This document shows positions 1 through 5,485 of a DNA stretch of 5,485 nucleotides, in pieces. A program made the translations under genes and the position numbers. Origin of the DNA: JALXCG01 sp026991065 [NCBI: Gemmatimonadota bacterium] (GTDB lineage Bacteria; GCA-2686955); contig JALXCG010000519.1 in NCBI GenBank assembly GCA_026991065.1, positions 1 to 5,485 on the forward strand, given 5' to 3'. Position 1 is the stretch's first letter. The number at the start of each line of letters is the position of its first letter. Under the pieces are notes generated by a model. That model did no database searches, was not told the origin of the DNA, and was given only the letters and a program-made list of their open reading frames with translations.

Positions 1-427
1 TGCCGGCGGCAACCGCCAGTTCGGGAATCACTTCGACGCTGTAGACCTCCGCGCCCAGCTCGCTGAGCAGAGCGGTTTGGTAGCCGGAACCGGTGCCGAT
101 CTCCAGTACCCGTTCCCCCCTCCGCAGTTGCAGCATGCTGATCATGAGCGCCACCACATAGGGCTGGGAGATGGTCTGGCCGTGAGGCAGCGGCAGCGGT
201 CGGTCGCGGTAAGCATGGCGACGCTGCGCCGGCGGCACAAAACGCTCGCGCGGAACCACCCGCATGGCGCGCAGGACCGCTGCATCCCGCACGCCGCGGC
301 GAACAATCTGCTCGTCGACCATCCGCATGCGCGGATGCTCCGCGCTCACTTTGCCGACCTGTTGCCGCTCCGGTTCCGGCTCGCCGCGAGAAAAGAACAT
401 CGCCAGGGCTTTCCCGCTCCTGTCCAT
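1..427 (-). CDS. pcm: Protein-L-isoaspartate O-methyltransferase, 5' part (runs off left edge)
   Basis: This enzyme uses S-adenosylmethionine to methylate abnormal L-isoaspartyl residues in aged proteins, starting their repair in the cytoplasm. The window holds the first 142 codons. The family block [15 protein letters not shown] lies at residues 81-95 and the SAM-binding motif [16 protein letters not shown], at 107-121, followed by a second strand ending in VYSVEV (128-133). The C-terminal part lies outside the window. The most upstream ATG (427) has an in-frame stop just above it and no clear ribosome binding site. ATG 328 (residue 34, MRMVDEQIV) has GGAG nine bases upstream and matches where many family members begin, so the first 33 residues may not be translated. 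The gene is divergent from the methyltransferase at 478. The identification is secure; the start is not. Confidence 0.93.
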   Translation of the reverse strand, partial: MDRSGKALAMFFSRGEPEPERQQVGKVSAEHPRMRMVDEQIVRRGVRDAAVLRAMRVVPRERFVPPAQRRHAYRDRPLPLPHGQTISQPYVVALMISMLQLRRGERVLEIGTGSGYQTALLSELGAEVYSVEVIPELAVAAG

Positions 428-440
428 GCGTTCAGATGAT

Positions 441-471
441 TTGCCAATCGCTTACGTTTAAACGCTACTCT
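441..471 (+). promoter_or_regulatory. Candidate sigma-70 promoter for the methyltransferase-OMP pair
   Basis: TTGCCA (441-446) matches the -35 consensus at five of six positions. TACTCT (466-471) matches the -10 at only three, with a long 19-base spacer that contains the CGTTTAAACG palindrome. If used, transcription would begin about at the ATG (478), giving a message with almost no leader. This agrees with the absence of a ribosome binding site there. The match is weak. Confidence 0.3.
455..464. promoter_or_regulatory. Perfect 10-bp palindrome CGTTTAAACG between divergent genes
   Basis: The bases 455-464 read the same on both strands. They sit in the 50-base gap between the pcm start (427) and the methyltransferase start (478), in an AT-rich patch unlike the GC-rich surroundings. 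That placement suits a dimeric regulator acting on both genes, but no second copy was seen in the window and the binding role is inferred. Confidence 0.35.
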
Positions 472-477
472 ACTCCC

Positions 478-1047
478 ATGAATCAGCGCCAGATCTGGAA
501 TCGACGCCACGCCGAAGAGGAGATCGGCTCCATCTCGCCCAGTCCCTTCCTGGACGAGGTCGCCCATCTCCTGCCGGCGCCGGGGGCGGCGATCGATGTT
601 GCCGGTGGCGCCGGGCGCAACTCCATCTGGCTTGCCCGTCGCGGTTTTCGCGTCACGCTGGCGGATTTTTCCGCGGTCGCGCTGGAAAAAGCGGTCGGCC
701 GCGCCGCCGCCGCCGGCGTTGAACTGCACCCGCTGGAACTGGACCTGGAGAACGACCCCTTCCCAGCAGGTCCCTGGCGGGTGATCCTCTCCTTCAACTT
801 TCTTCTGCGCCCGCTCTACCCCCGCTTTGCGGCGGCGCTGGCACCCGGTGGCTTGCTGATCGTCAGTCAGCCCACGGTGCGCAATCTCGAGCGGCGATCT
901 CGCCCGCCGCGCCCCTTCCTTTTCGAGGAGGGGGAACTGCCCACCCTGATCGGTGACTTGGAGCTGCTCCATTACACCGAGGGATGGACCTCCGGCGACC
1001 ACCATGAAGCACATCTGGTAGCCCGCAAACCTGGAGATCGCGAATGA
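478..1047 (+). CDS. Class I SAM-dependent methyltransferase, TehB-like small family
   Basis: This is a 189-residue cytoplasmic protein with a Rossmann-type methyltransferase fold. Motif I, AIDVAGGAGRNSIWLA, lies at residues 38-53 with a glycine-rich SAM loop (G43, G44, G46). The acidic end of strand 2 is D63 in VTLADFS, and LAPGGLLIVSQP (121-132) is the usual strand 5 region after a conserved PGG turn. The N-terminal QIWNRRHAEEE resembles the WN-R-opening of TehB-like and thiopurine-like methyltransferases. The substrate cannot be told from sequence; tellurite or small-molecule methylation is only a family possibility. The start at 478 is chosen because it gives the typical N-terminus; an in-frame ATG at 436 adds 14 atypical residues. 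No ribosome binding site precedes 478. The stop overlaps the next gene's start (ATGA), so the two are probably co-translated. Confidence 0.85.
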   Translation: MNQRQIWNRRHAEEEIGSISPSPFLDEVAHLLPAPGAAIDVAGGAGRNSIWLARRGFRVTLADFSAVALEKAVGRAAAAGVELHPLELDLENDPFPAGPWRVILSFNFLLRPLYPRFAAALAPGGLLIVSQPTVRNLERRSRPPRPFLFEEGELPTLIGDLELLHYTEGWTSGDHHEAHLVARKPGDRE

Positions 1048-1709
1048 AAGCAAATGTTAGCGCAATCGGTCTGGCCCTCCTGCTCAGCGCCACCGCGGCC
1101 CACGCCGGCACTGGAGTCAGCGCCCGCGTCGGTACCCTCGGCCTTGGGGTCGACGTGACCCAGTCGCTGCTGCCCATGGTCAATGCCCGTCTCGGCTTCA
1201 GCTACTTCACCTTCAGCTACAGCACCACCACCGACGGCATCGACTACGACTACGACCTCAACCTGGGCTCGGGGCAGCTCCTGCTCGACTACCACCCGAT
1301 CCCGCTCATGGGGTTTCGCCTGAGCGGCGGCACCTTGATCAACGGCAACAACCTGGACATGGCGGCCAATCTGCCGGACATCGAGATCCCGATCGGCGAC
1401 GAGACCTACACCGCCTCAGAGGTTGGCACTCTCACCGGCGACATCGACCTGAATACCTTCGCACCCTATCTCGGCATCGGCTGGGGCAACGCCGCCAGCA
1501 GCCGGATCTCGATCAACACCGATCTGGGCGTGGTGTTTCAGGGCTCCCCCAGTGTCACCCTGCATTCCGTCAATGGGACCCTGTCGGACACACAGCAATT
1601 CAAGGACGCGCTCGAACAGGAGCGCCAGTCGATCGAAGATGACCTGGATGTCTACAAGTACTACCCGGTCTTCTCCATCGGCATCGGCGTGAAGTTCACT
1701 CTTTTCTAG
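1044..1709 (+). CDS. Outer-membrane beta-barrel protein, function unknown
   Basis: The 221-residue product has a clear Sec signal peptide: Lys2, a hydrophobic core at about 7-16, and likely cleavage after AHA at residue 21. The mature part shows alternating strands typical of a small barrel (for example residues 24-37, 47-59, 75-84, 139-149, 154-166) and ends YPVFSIGIGVKFTLF, with the terminal Phe used as a BAM assembly signal. The motif PYLGIGWGNA (141-150) is what I recall from a proteobacterial family of roughly 200-residue outer-membrane proteins of unknown role. A charged, probably helical stretch (182-205) precedes the last strand. The ATG overlaps the methyltransferase stop and GGAG at 1033-1036 sits seven bases upstream, so it is translated by coupling or reinitiation. 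It is unlikely to be a large substrate-specific porin, given its size. Confidence 0.82.
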   Translation: MKANVSAIGLALLLSATAAHAGTGVSARVGTLGLGVDVTQSLLPMVNARLGFSYFTFSYSTTTDGIDYDYDLNLGSGQLLLDYHPIPLMGFRLSGGTLINGNNLDMAANLPDIEIPIGDETYTASEVGTLTGDIDLNTFAPYLGIGWGNAASSRISINTDLGVVFQGSPSVTLHSVNGTLSDTQQFKDALEQERQSIEDDLDVYKYYPVFSIGIGVKFTLF

Positions 1710-1759
1710 CCGGGAGTGCATGGCGCATCGCGTAGTGCAAGTGCGGTGCGCAGCCCGGC
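1709..1759. terminator. Possible hairpin between convergent genes, no T-tract
   Basis: GCGCATCGC (1723-1731) can pair with GCGGTGCGC (1743-1751) over nine positions with one G-T wobble and an 11-base loop. An outer GCCGGG (1709-1714) can pair with CCCGGC (1754-1759). It lies in the 89-base gap between the ends of the OMP gene and glyS, where a two-way terminator would be expected. Neither strand has a run of T after the stem, so intrinsic termination is doubtful. Confidence 0.25.
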
Positions 1760-1798
1760 CCCCGCGCCGAGCGTGGCCCGGCGCATTCGGGAGCGGGA

Positions 1799-3358
1799 TC
1801 AGGCGCGCAGCAGCTCCTCGATCTCGCTCACCGCGGCTTCCACCGAGATGCGCCGCTGCTCCATCGTGTCGCGGTCGCGCAGCGTGATGGTGCCATCTTC
1901 GAGAGTCTGCCCGTCGATTGTCAGGCACCAGGGAGTGCCGATCTCGTCGTGGCGTCGATAGCGGCGGCCGATCGCGTGCTGCTCATCGTAGCGCGCATTG
2001 ATCCCGTGGGCGAAGAACGCCTCGACCACCTCGCGCGCCCGCTCCGGCATGCCGTTCTTTTTCACCAACGGCAGCACCGCCACCTTGATCGGCGCCAGGC
2101 GCGGATGCAGTTTCAGCACCACGCGCTGCGCGTTGTCTCCCTTGGCGTCCGGCACCTCCTCTTCGGTGTAGGCATCGAGCAGGAACACCAGTACTCCGCG
2201 CGTGGCCCCCGCCGCCGGCTCGATCACGTAGGGGATGAACCGCTTCTTCTCCACCGGATCGAAATACTCCAGCTTCGCCTTGCTCCGCTCGGCGTGCTTG
2301 CGCAGATCATAATCGGTGCGGTTGGCCACCCCCTCCAGCTCTCCCCAGCCCCACGGATAGAGATACTCGATGTCGTAGCACGCCTTGGCGTAGTGAGCCA
2401 ACTCCTCCGGCTCATGCGGCCGCAGCCGGAACTGCTCCGGGTGGTTGGCATACTGTTGCCACCAACCCATCCGCTCCTTGCACCAGTAGTCGAGCCACTT
2501 GTCGTCTGTTCCCGGCTCGCAGAAGAACTCCATCTCCATCTGCTCGAACTCCACCGAACGGAAGATGAAGTGCTCGATGGTGATCTCGTTGCGGAACGAC
2601 TTGCCCGCCTGGGCGATGCCGAAGGGAATCTTGGCTGAAGTCGACTGTTGCACATTCTGGAACTGCACGAACATCGCCTGCGCCGTCTCCGGCCGCAGAT
2701 AGACCGCGTTCTCGCGACTCGCTGCATCCAGCCGCGCCCGGATCTCGCTCGTTTCCAGCCCGTCGAACTCTCCCGCCGCGATCGCCGCCGCCACCGACCC
2801 GAGCGGATCGACCGCGCCGATGTTGGTCTTGAACATCAGATTGAACTGCCGCTCCTCGCTCAGCAGCGGCGAACCACAAACCGGGCAGCAGTAGCCCCGA
2901 TCTCCGGCGGTGACCCCGAAGATCTCTTTGCCGCGCCGCTGCACCTCCAGCTCGAACTGCTCTCGCAGCATCTTCTCCGCCACCTTGGCCCGCCCTTTGT
3001 CGGCGAATGCCAGGCGCGCCTCGGCACCGGGCTCGATCCGCGGCGCCTGGTCCGCCCGAAACCGCTCTTTGCAGAGCAGGCAGTCCACCAGCGGATCGTT
3101 GAAGCCGGCGAGGTGTCCGGAAGCCTCCCATACCTTGGAGTGCATGATGATCGACGCATCCAGCCCGACCACGTTCTCGCGGCTGTGGACCATGTTGCGC
3201 CACCATTCATTGATCAGGTTGCGCTTCAACTCTACCCCGAGCGGCCCATAGTCATAGGCGCTGCGCAGACCCCCGTAGATCTCCGAAGATTGAAAGATGA
3301 AACCCCGCCGCTTGCACAGCGAGACGATTTTCTGCATCAAATCCTGTTCACTAGCCAA
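1799..3358 (-). CDS. glyS: Glycyl-tRNA synthetase, single-chain alpha2 type
   Basis: This class II aminoacyl-tRNA synthetase charges tRNA-Gly with glycine. The 519-residue chain is the homodimeric alpha2 type (also named glyQS), not the GlyQ/GlyS pair. The N-terminal RRGFIFQSSEIYGG (17-30) is diagnostic. YLRPETAQAMFVQF (220-233), motif 2 FRNEITIEHFIFR (255-267) with EFEQMEMEFF (270-279), LEGVANRTDYDL (341-352) and motif 3 YVIEPAAGATRGVL (377-390) form the catalytic core. The anticodon-binding domain runs from about 418 to the end (APIKVAVLPL at 422-431). Two CxxC pairs, C93/C96 and C158/C161, flank an insertion and could bind zinc. The listed start is TTG 3358 with GGGGA six bases upstream; ATG 3337 (residue 8), with AGGA four bases upstream, is equally possible. 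It lies 55 bases after pepA and is probably co-transcribed. Confidence 0.96.
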   Translation of the reverse strand: MASEQDLMQKIVSLCKRRGFIFQSSEIYGGLRSAYDYGPLGVELKRNLINEWWRNMVHSRENVVGLDASIIMHSKVWEASGHLAGFNDPLVDCLLCKERFRADQAPRIEPGAEARLAFADKGRAKVAEKMLREQFELEVQRRGKEIFGVTAGDRGYCCPVCGSPLLSEERQFNLMFKTNIGAVDPLGSVAAAIAAGEFDGLETSEIRARLDAASRENAVYLRPETAQAMFVQFQNVQQSTSAKIPFGIAQAGKSFRNEITIEHFIFRSVEFEQMEMEFFCEPGTDDKWLDYWCKERMGWWQQYANHPEQFRLRPHEPEELAHYAKACYDIEYLYPWGWGELEGVANRTDYDLRKHAERSKAKLEYFDPVEKKRFIPYVIEPAAGATRGVLVFLLDAYTEEEVPDAKGDNAQRVVLKLHPRLAPIKVAVLPLVKKNGMPERAREVVEAFFAHGINARYDEQHAIGRRYRRHDEIGTPWCLTIDGQTLEDGTITLRDRDTMEQRRISVEAAVSEIEELLRA

Positions 3359-3413
3359 TCTCGGTCCCCATCTCCACTGGATGTCCGCGCATCGCTCTCT
3401 TTTGTTCCGTCGC

Positions 3414-5039
3414 TCAGCCCTGCTCGCGCTGTGTCAGCAACTGCTCCGCCAGCCCCGCCAGCAGCCGCACGCCGACTCCGGTCGCCCCCGCCTTGGGCTG
3501 ATAGGGGCACTTGTTGTAGATCAACGCCCGCTCGACCAGTGCCGATGCCGCAATGTCCAGGTGCCCCCACGCTTTCACGGTATCGAAGTCGATGAACTGC
3601 TTCAGGAAGACCGCCGCGGTGATCGCCCCGCCGCCGGTCGCGCGGTCGAGATTGCAGTTGGCGATGTCCGCCGCCTCGCTCTCCAACTGCACCAGGTAGT
3701 CGTCGTCCACCGGCAGGCGCCACAGCCACTCCGCCGACCCGCGCCCCGCCGCGTAGAGCAGAGCGGTAAATGCGTCGTCCTCTTCGCGGGTGTTGGCGTG
3801 GGTGAAGAGCCCGGAGACAAAATGCCCCAGCGCCACCACGATCGCCCCGGTCAGCGTGGCGATATCCACCATGTGCCGCGGCTTGTAGTGCTCACACGCA
3901 TAACTTAGCGAATCCGCCAGCAGCAACCGCCCCTCGGCGTCCGTATTCAGAATCTCCACCGTTTTGCCCTGGTGCGAGCGCAGAATATCCCCCGGCTTGA
4001 AAGCGTGGCCGCTCACCAGATTCTCCGCCAGCGGCATGATTCCCACCACATTCACGTCGGTGCCCGCTTCGGAGATCACCTGCATCGCTCCCAGCACCGC
4101 CGCGGCCCCGGCCATGTCTCCGTACATCCGCGTCATCCCGCCGCTGGGTTTGATGTTGTAGCCACCGGAATCGAACGTCACGCCCTTGCCGACCATCGCC
4201 AGATCCCAGCCCGCCTCGGCGCCGCGCGGACAATGCTCCAGGATCACCACGCAGGGCGCGTTTTCCGATCCCTGCGCCACCGCCAGGTGCAGCCCCATGC
4301 CGAGTTTCTCCATATCTTTCGCCGACAGCACCTGCAACCGCAGCCCCGGATTCGCCTGCGCCACCTTGCGCGCCTCGTCGGCGAAGAGGCCCGGTGTCAG
4401 ATCCCCGGCCGGGGTGTTCACCAGATCACGCGCCATGCAGGTGCCCGTGGAGCGCGACACGCCGCGTTCGATCGCCGTGGTCAGGGTTTCTTCCTGGCCG
4501 TCGGTGAGAATCAGAATCTTCTCGATCTCGCAGCGCGCTTCCGCATCCTCGTCCTTCTTGCCGCCTGCCGCGCCGCCGTTGTCCAGGTAGCGGTCGAAGC
4601 GGTAGGTGCCGAGCATCGCTCCCTCGACCACCAACTGTCCGGCAATCTCCGCCGGCACGCCGTAGTCCGCGAAATCATCCACCGCGAAATCGCTGAAGTG
4701 CTTGCCGCGGAACTCCCGCGCCGCGATCGCCACCACCGAACGCAGCCGATCGTGGAGCCGATAGATGTGGCGGATCTCACTCTTCTTGCCCAGGCCCATG
4801 AAGAGCAGCCAGTCGAAACCATGCTTCTGGCGGTCGCCCGGCAGCAGATTCACCGCCTTGTAGGAGCCGCCAATGCGGTGGGTCTCGATCAGTTCGAGCA
4901 CCGTCTCCGCAGTTCCCTCCCCCAGATACTTCACCAGGTGTTCGCGGTTCTCTTCGATCCCATCGAAGATCGCCACCATCAGGTTGCGGCTGGAGCGATC
5001 GTCCCGGGAGACAGCTTTGAATTGAATCGTGGGGGTCAT
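3414..5039 (-). CDS. pepA: Cytosol (leucyl) aminopeptidase, M17 family
   Basis: The enzyme removes N-terminal residues from peptides using two metal ions, in the cytoplasm. The 541-residue protein has an N-terminal alpha/beta domain to about 175 and the catalytic domain after it. Metal and catalytic residues are all present: K285, D290 (VGKGVTFDSGG), K297, D308, D367 and E369, with catalytic R371, in the M17 signature NTDAEGRLLLADSL (365-378). All seven are offset by a constant 15 from the E. coli PepA numbering I recall. It is somewhat longer than E. coli PepA (503), partly through a Gly/Lys/Asp-rich segment at 154-170 (NGGAAGGKKDEDAEARC). The start at 5039 is chosen because AGGAAAG lies eight bases upstream and the family N-terminus begins here; the open frame extends further up but looks unlike PepA. 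glyS follows on the same strand. Confidence 0.95.
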   Translation of the reverse strand: MTPTIQFKAVSRDDRSSRNLMVAIFDGIEENREHLVKYLGEGTAETVLELIETHRIGGSYKAVNLLPGDRQKHGFDWLLFMGLGKKSEIRHIYRLHDRLRSVVAIAAREFRGKHFSDFAVDDFADYGVPAEIAGQLVVEGAMLGTYRFDRYLDNGGAAGGKKDEDAEARCEIEKILILTDGQEETLTTAIERGVSRSTGTCMARDLVNTPAGDLTPGLFADEARKVAQANPGLRLQVLSAKDMEKLGMGLHLAVAQGSENAPCVVILEHCPRGAEAGWDLAMVGKGVTFDSGGYNIKPSGGMTRMYGDMAGAAAVLGAMQVISEAGTDVNVVGIMPLAENLVSGHAFKPGDILRSHQGKTVEILNTDAEGRLLLADSLSYACEHYKPRHMVDIATLTGAIVVALGHFVSGLFTHANTREEDDAFTALLYAAGRGSAEWLWRLPVDDDYLVQLESEAADIANCNLDRATGGGAITAAVFLKQFIDFDTVKAWGHLDIAASALVERALIYNKCPYQPKAGATGVGVRLLAGLAEQLLTQREQG

Positions 5040-5201
5040 CTTGAAATCTTTCCTGAAACGCAAAAGGGAGTTCTTGGGGGGTAGAGGTCGCAAACGCCGG
5101 CCCAAGCACCGCGCCGCGACCCTGTCGGGGCCCTCCGCCGCACTCGGCAACCGCCGAAAAATCAACCGCTTGTGCGATGCACGCCGCACGCGGAAATGCG
5201 C

Positions 5202-5230
5202 AGTCTAACATCCAGCCCCGGCGTTGTCCC
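5202..5230 (-). promoter_or_regulatory. pepA: Candidate extended -10 promoter for pepA-glyS
   Basis: Read on the minus strand, GGGACA (5230-5225, four of six to the -35) is followed after 17 bases by TAGACT (5207-5202, four of six to the -10), which is preceded by TGT, giving an extended -10. The start would fall near 5195, leaving a leader of about 155 bases before the pepA ATG at 5039. It is the best promoter-like match seen upstream of pepA, but still a weak one. Confidence 0.35.
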
Positions 5231-5286
5231 GCAGAAGCGCGCCCATCCAGCCCCGCGTCTCACTCCGTTCCGGCCCCGATCCAGCC
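5209..5286. repeat. Three ATCCAGCC boxes at 34-35 base spacing
   Basis: CATCCAGCCCCG occurs exactly twice (5209-5220 and 5244-5255), and a third, shorter copy, ATCCAGCC, lies at 5279-5286. Start-to-start distances are 35 and 34 bases. The first copy falls inside the spacer of the candidate pepA promoter and the other two lie upstream of it, as for an operator array. GC-rich sequence makes chance repeats likelier, so a regulatory role is inferred only. Confidence 0.4.
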
Positions 5287-5312
5287 GCCGCGCCGCTTTC
5301 CGCACAAGCTTC

Positions 5313-5341
5313 TTGCGCCGACAACCTTCCGGGGCCAGAAT
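5313..5341 (+). promoter_or_regulatory. Candidate promoter for the response regulator gene
   Basis: TTGCGC (5313-5318, three of six to the -35) and CAGAAT (5336-5341, four of six to the -10) are 17 bases apart. Transcription would begin near 5348, just ahead of the inverted repeats, giving an 80-base leader. This is a weak match, supported mainly by its position. Confidence 0.27.
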
Positions 5342-5351
5342 CACCTCAACG

Positions 5352-5415
5352 TCCCGCGCCCGCCGCGCTGCGCGCCAGAACCACCGGGCGCGGGAGCCGC
5401 CGCCGCAGTCCCGCG
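5352..5415 (+). repeat. Three-arm inverted repeats in the response regulator leader
   Basis: Arm A, TCCCGCGCCCG (5352-5362), is a perfect 11-base complement of arm B, CGGGCGCGGGA (5385-5395), with a 22-base loop. Arm C, TCCCGCG (5409-5415), also pairs perfectly with the last seven bases of arm B, with a 13-base loop. The A-B and B-C hairpins exclude each other. Arm C ends 12 bases before the ATG (5428), beside the ribosome binding site, so folding could affect translation. Confidence 0.55.
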
Positions 5416-5427
5416 ATTGGAAGCAGC

Positions 5428-5485
5428 ATGCCCAATCTCCGCCTTCTTCTGGTCGACGATGAGGTCGACTTTCTGCGTACTACCG
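5428..5485 (+). CDS. Response regulator, receiver-domain N-terminus (runs off right edge)
   Basis: Only 19 codons are in the window: MPNLRLLLVDDEVDFLRTT. The hydrophobic first strand followed by VDDE is the hallmark of CheY-like receiver domains. D10 and D11 correspond to the acidic pair that holds the magnesium for phosphorylation of a downstream aspartate. The start is supported by the position of the first strand and by GGAAG at 5419-5423. The phospho-acceptor, any output domain and the partner kinase lie outside, so the regulator's class and targets cannot be told. It is divergent from pepA and preceded by the inverted-repeat leader. Confidence 0.8.
   Translation, partial: MPNLRLLLVDDEVDFLRTT

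Larger units (their letters stand above)
5040..5427. other. Gene-free divergent regulatory region
   Basis: The 388 bases between the pepA start and the response regulator start hold no convincing gene. Open frames on both strands are Arg/Ala/Pro-rich, as expected from random GC-rich DNA, and lack ribosome binding sites. The region carries a candidate pepA promoter, three ATCCAGCC boxes, a candidate promoter for the response regulator and a set of inverted repeats just before it, each listed separately. Confidence 0.7.

Noticed and set aside
77-439. Plus-strand open frame opposite pcm
   Set aside because: The minus strand encodes clear isoaspartyl methyltransferase motifs over the same bases.
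346-1053. Minus-strand open frame of 235 codons
   Set aside because: It runs antisense to the methyltransferase, overlaps the pcm start in another frame, and shows no motif or ribosome binding site.
1949-3595. Two long plus-strand open frames opposite glyS (1949-2638 and 2648-3595)
   Set aside because: Both mirror the intact glyS in high-GC DNA; their His/Arg/Leu-rich composition is typical of antisense frames.
3972-5084. Long plus-strand open frame of 370 codons opposite pepA
   Set aside because: It is the antisense shadow of pepA, rich in His, Arg and Gln with no recognisable domain; pepA itself has every catalytic residue.
5040-5189. 50-residue N-terminal extension of PepA
   Set aside because: It is Arg-rich, unlike any PepA N-terminus, and a good ribosome binding site lies before the ATG at 5039.
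5172-5189. Short dyads GTGC-GAT-GCAC and GTGCG/CGCAC
   Set aside because: Stems of four or five bases are expected by chance in GC-rich DNA.
5162-5462. Small open frames on both strands of the divergent region (5162-5344 minus, 5172-5462 plus)
   Set aside because: Arg/Ala/Pro-rich composition with no ribosome binding site; the plus frame runs out of frame into the response regulator start.

Overview
The window is a compact, high-GC chromosomal segment from a Gram-negative, probably proteobacterial or related organism (Desulfobacterota and Acidobacteriota are also possible). This rests on the didermal type of one gene, an outer-membrane beta-barrel protein with a signal peptide and a C-terminal Phe, together with a protein-L-isoaspartate methyltransferase and a PepA-type aminopeptidase. 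The species cannot be named from the sequence. There is no tRNA, rRNA, CRISPR array, insertion sequence or prophage gene, and all complete genes are intact.

Layout. Positions 1-427 (minus) hold the N-terminal part of pcm, running off the left edge. A short divergent gap with a 10-bp palindrome separates it from a plus-strand pair: a small class I SAM-dependent methyltransferase (478-1047), whose stop codon overlaps the start of a beta-barrel outer-membrane protein (1044-1709). A short GC-rich convergent gap with a possible hairpin follows. Next come two minus-strand genes, transcribed right to left: pepA (5039 to 3414), then a single-chain glycyl-tRNA synthetase (3358 to 1799), 55 bases apart and probably one transcript. 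The window closes with a gene-free 388-base divergent region (5040-5427) and the first 19 codons of a plus-strand response regulator (5428 onward).

How the genes relate. Most are housekeeping: protein repair (pcm), peptide turnover (pepA) and glycine charging (glyS). The methyltransferase and the barrel protein are probably co-translated, but no functional link is visible. The response regulator begins a separate unit.

Points worth a second look are in the non-coding DNA and in gene combinations. The leader before the response regulator has three repeat arms that could form alternative hairpins. Three ATCCAGCC boxes lie 34-35 bases apart around a candidate pepA promoter. The glycyl-tRNA synthetase is of the alpha2 type, whereas many Proteobacteria use the two-subunit GlyQ/GlyS enzyme. 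I do not see a new defence, mobile or biosynthetic system here.
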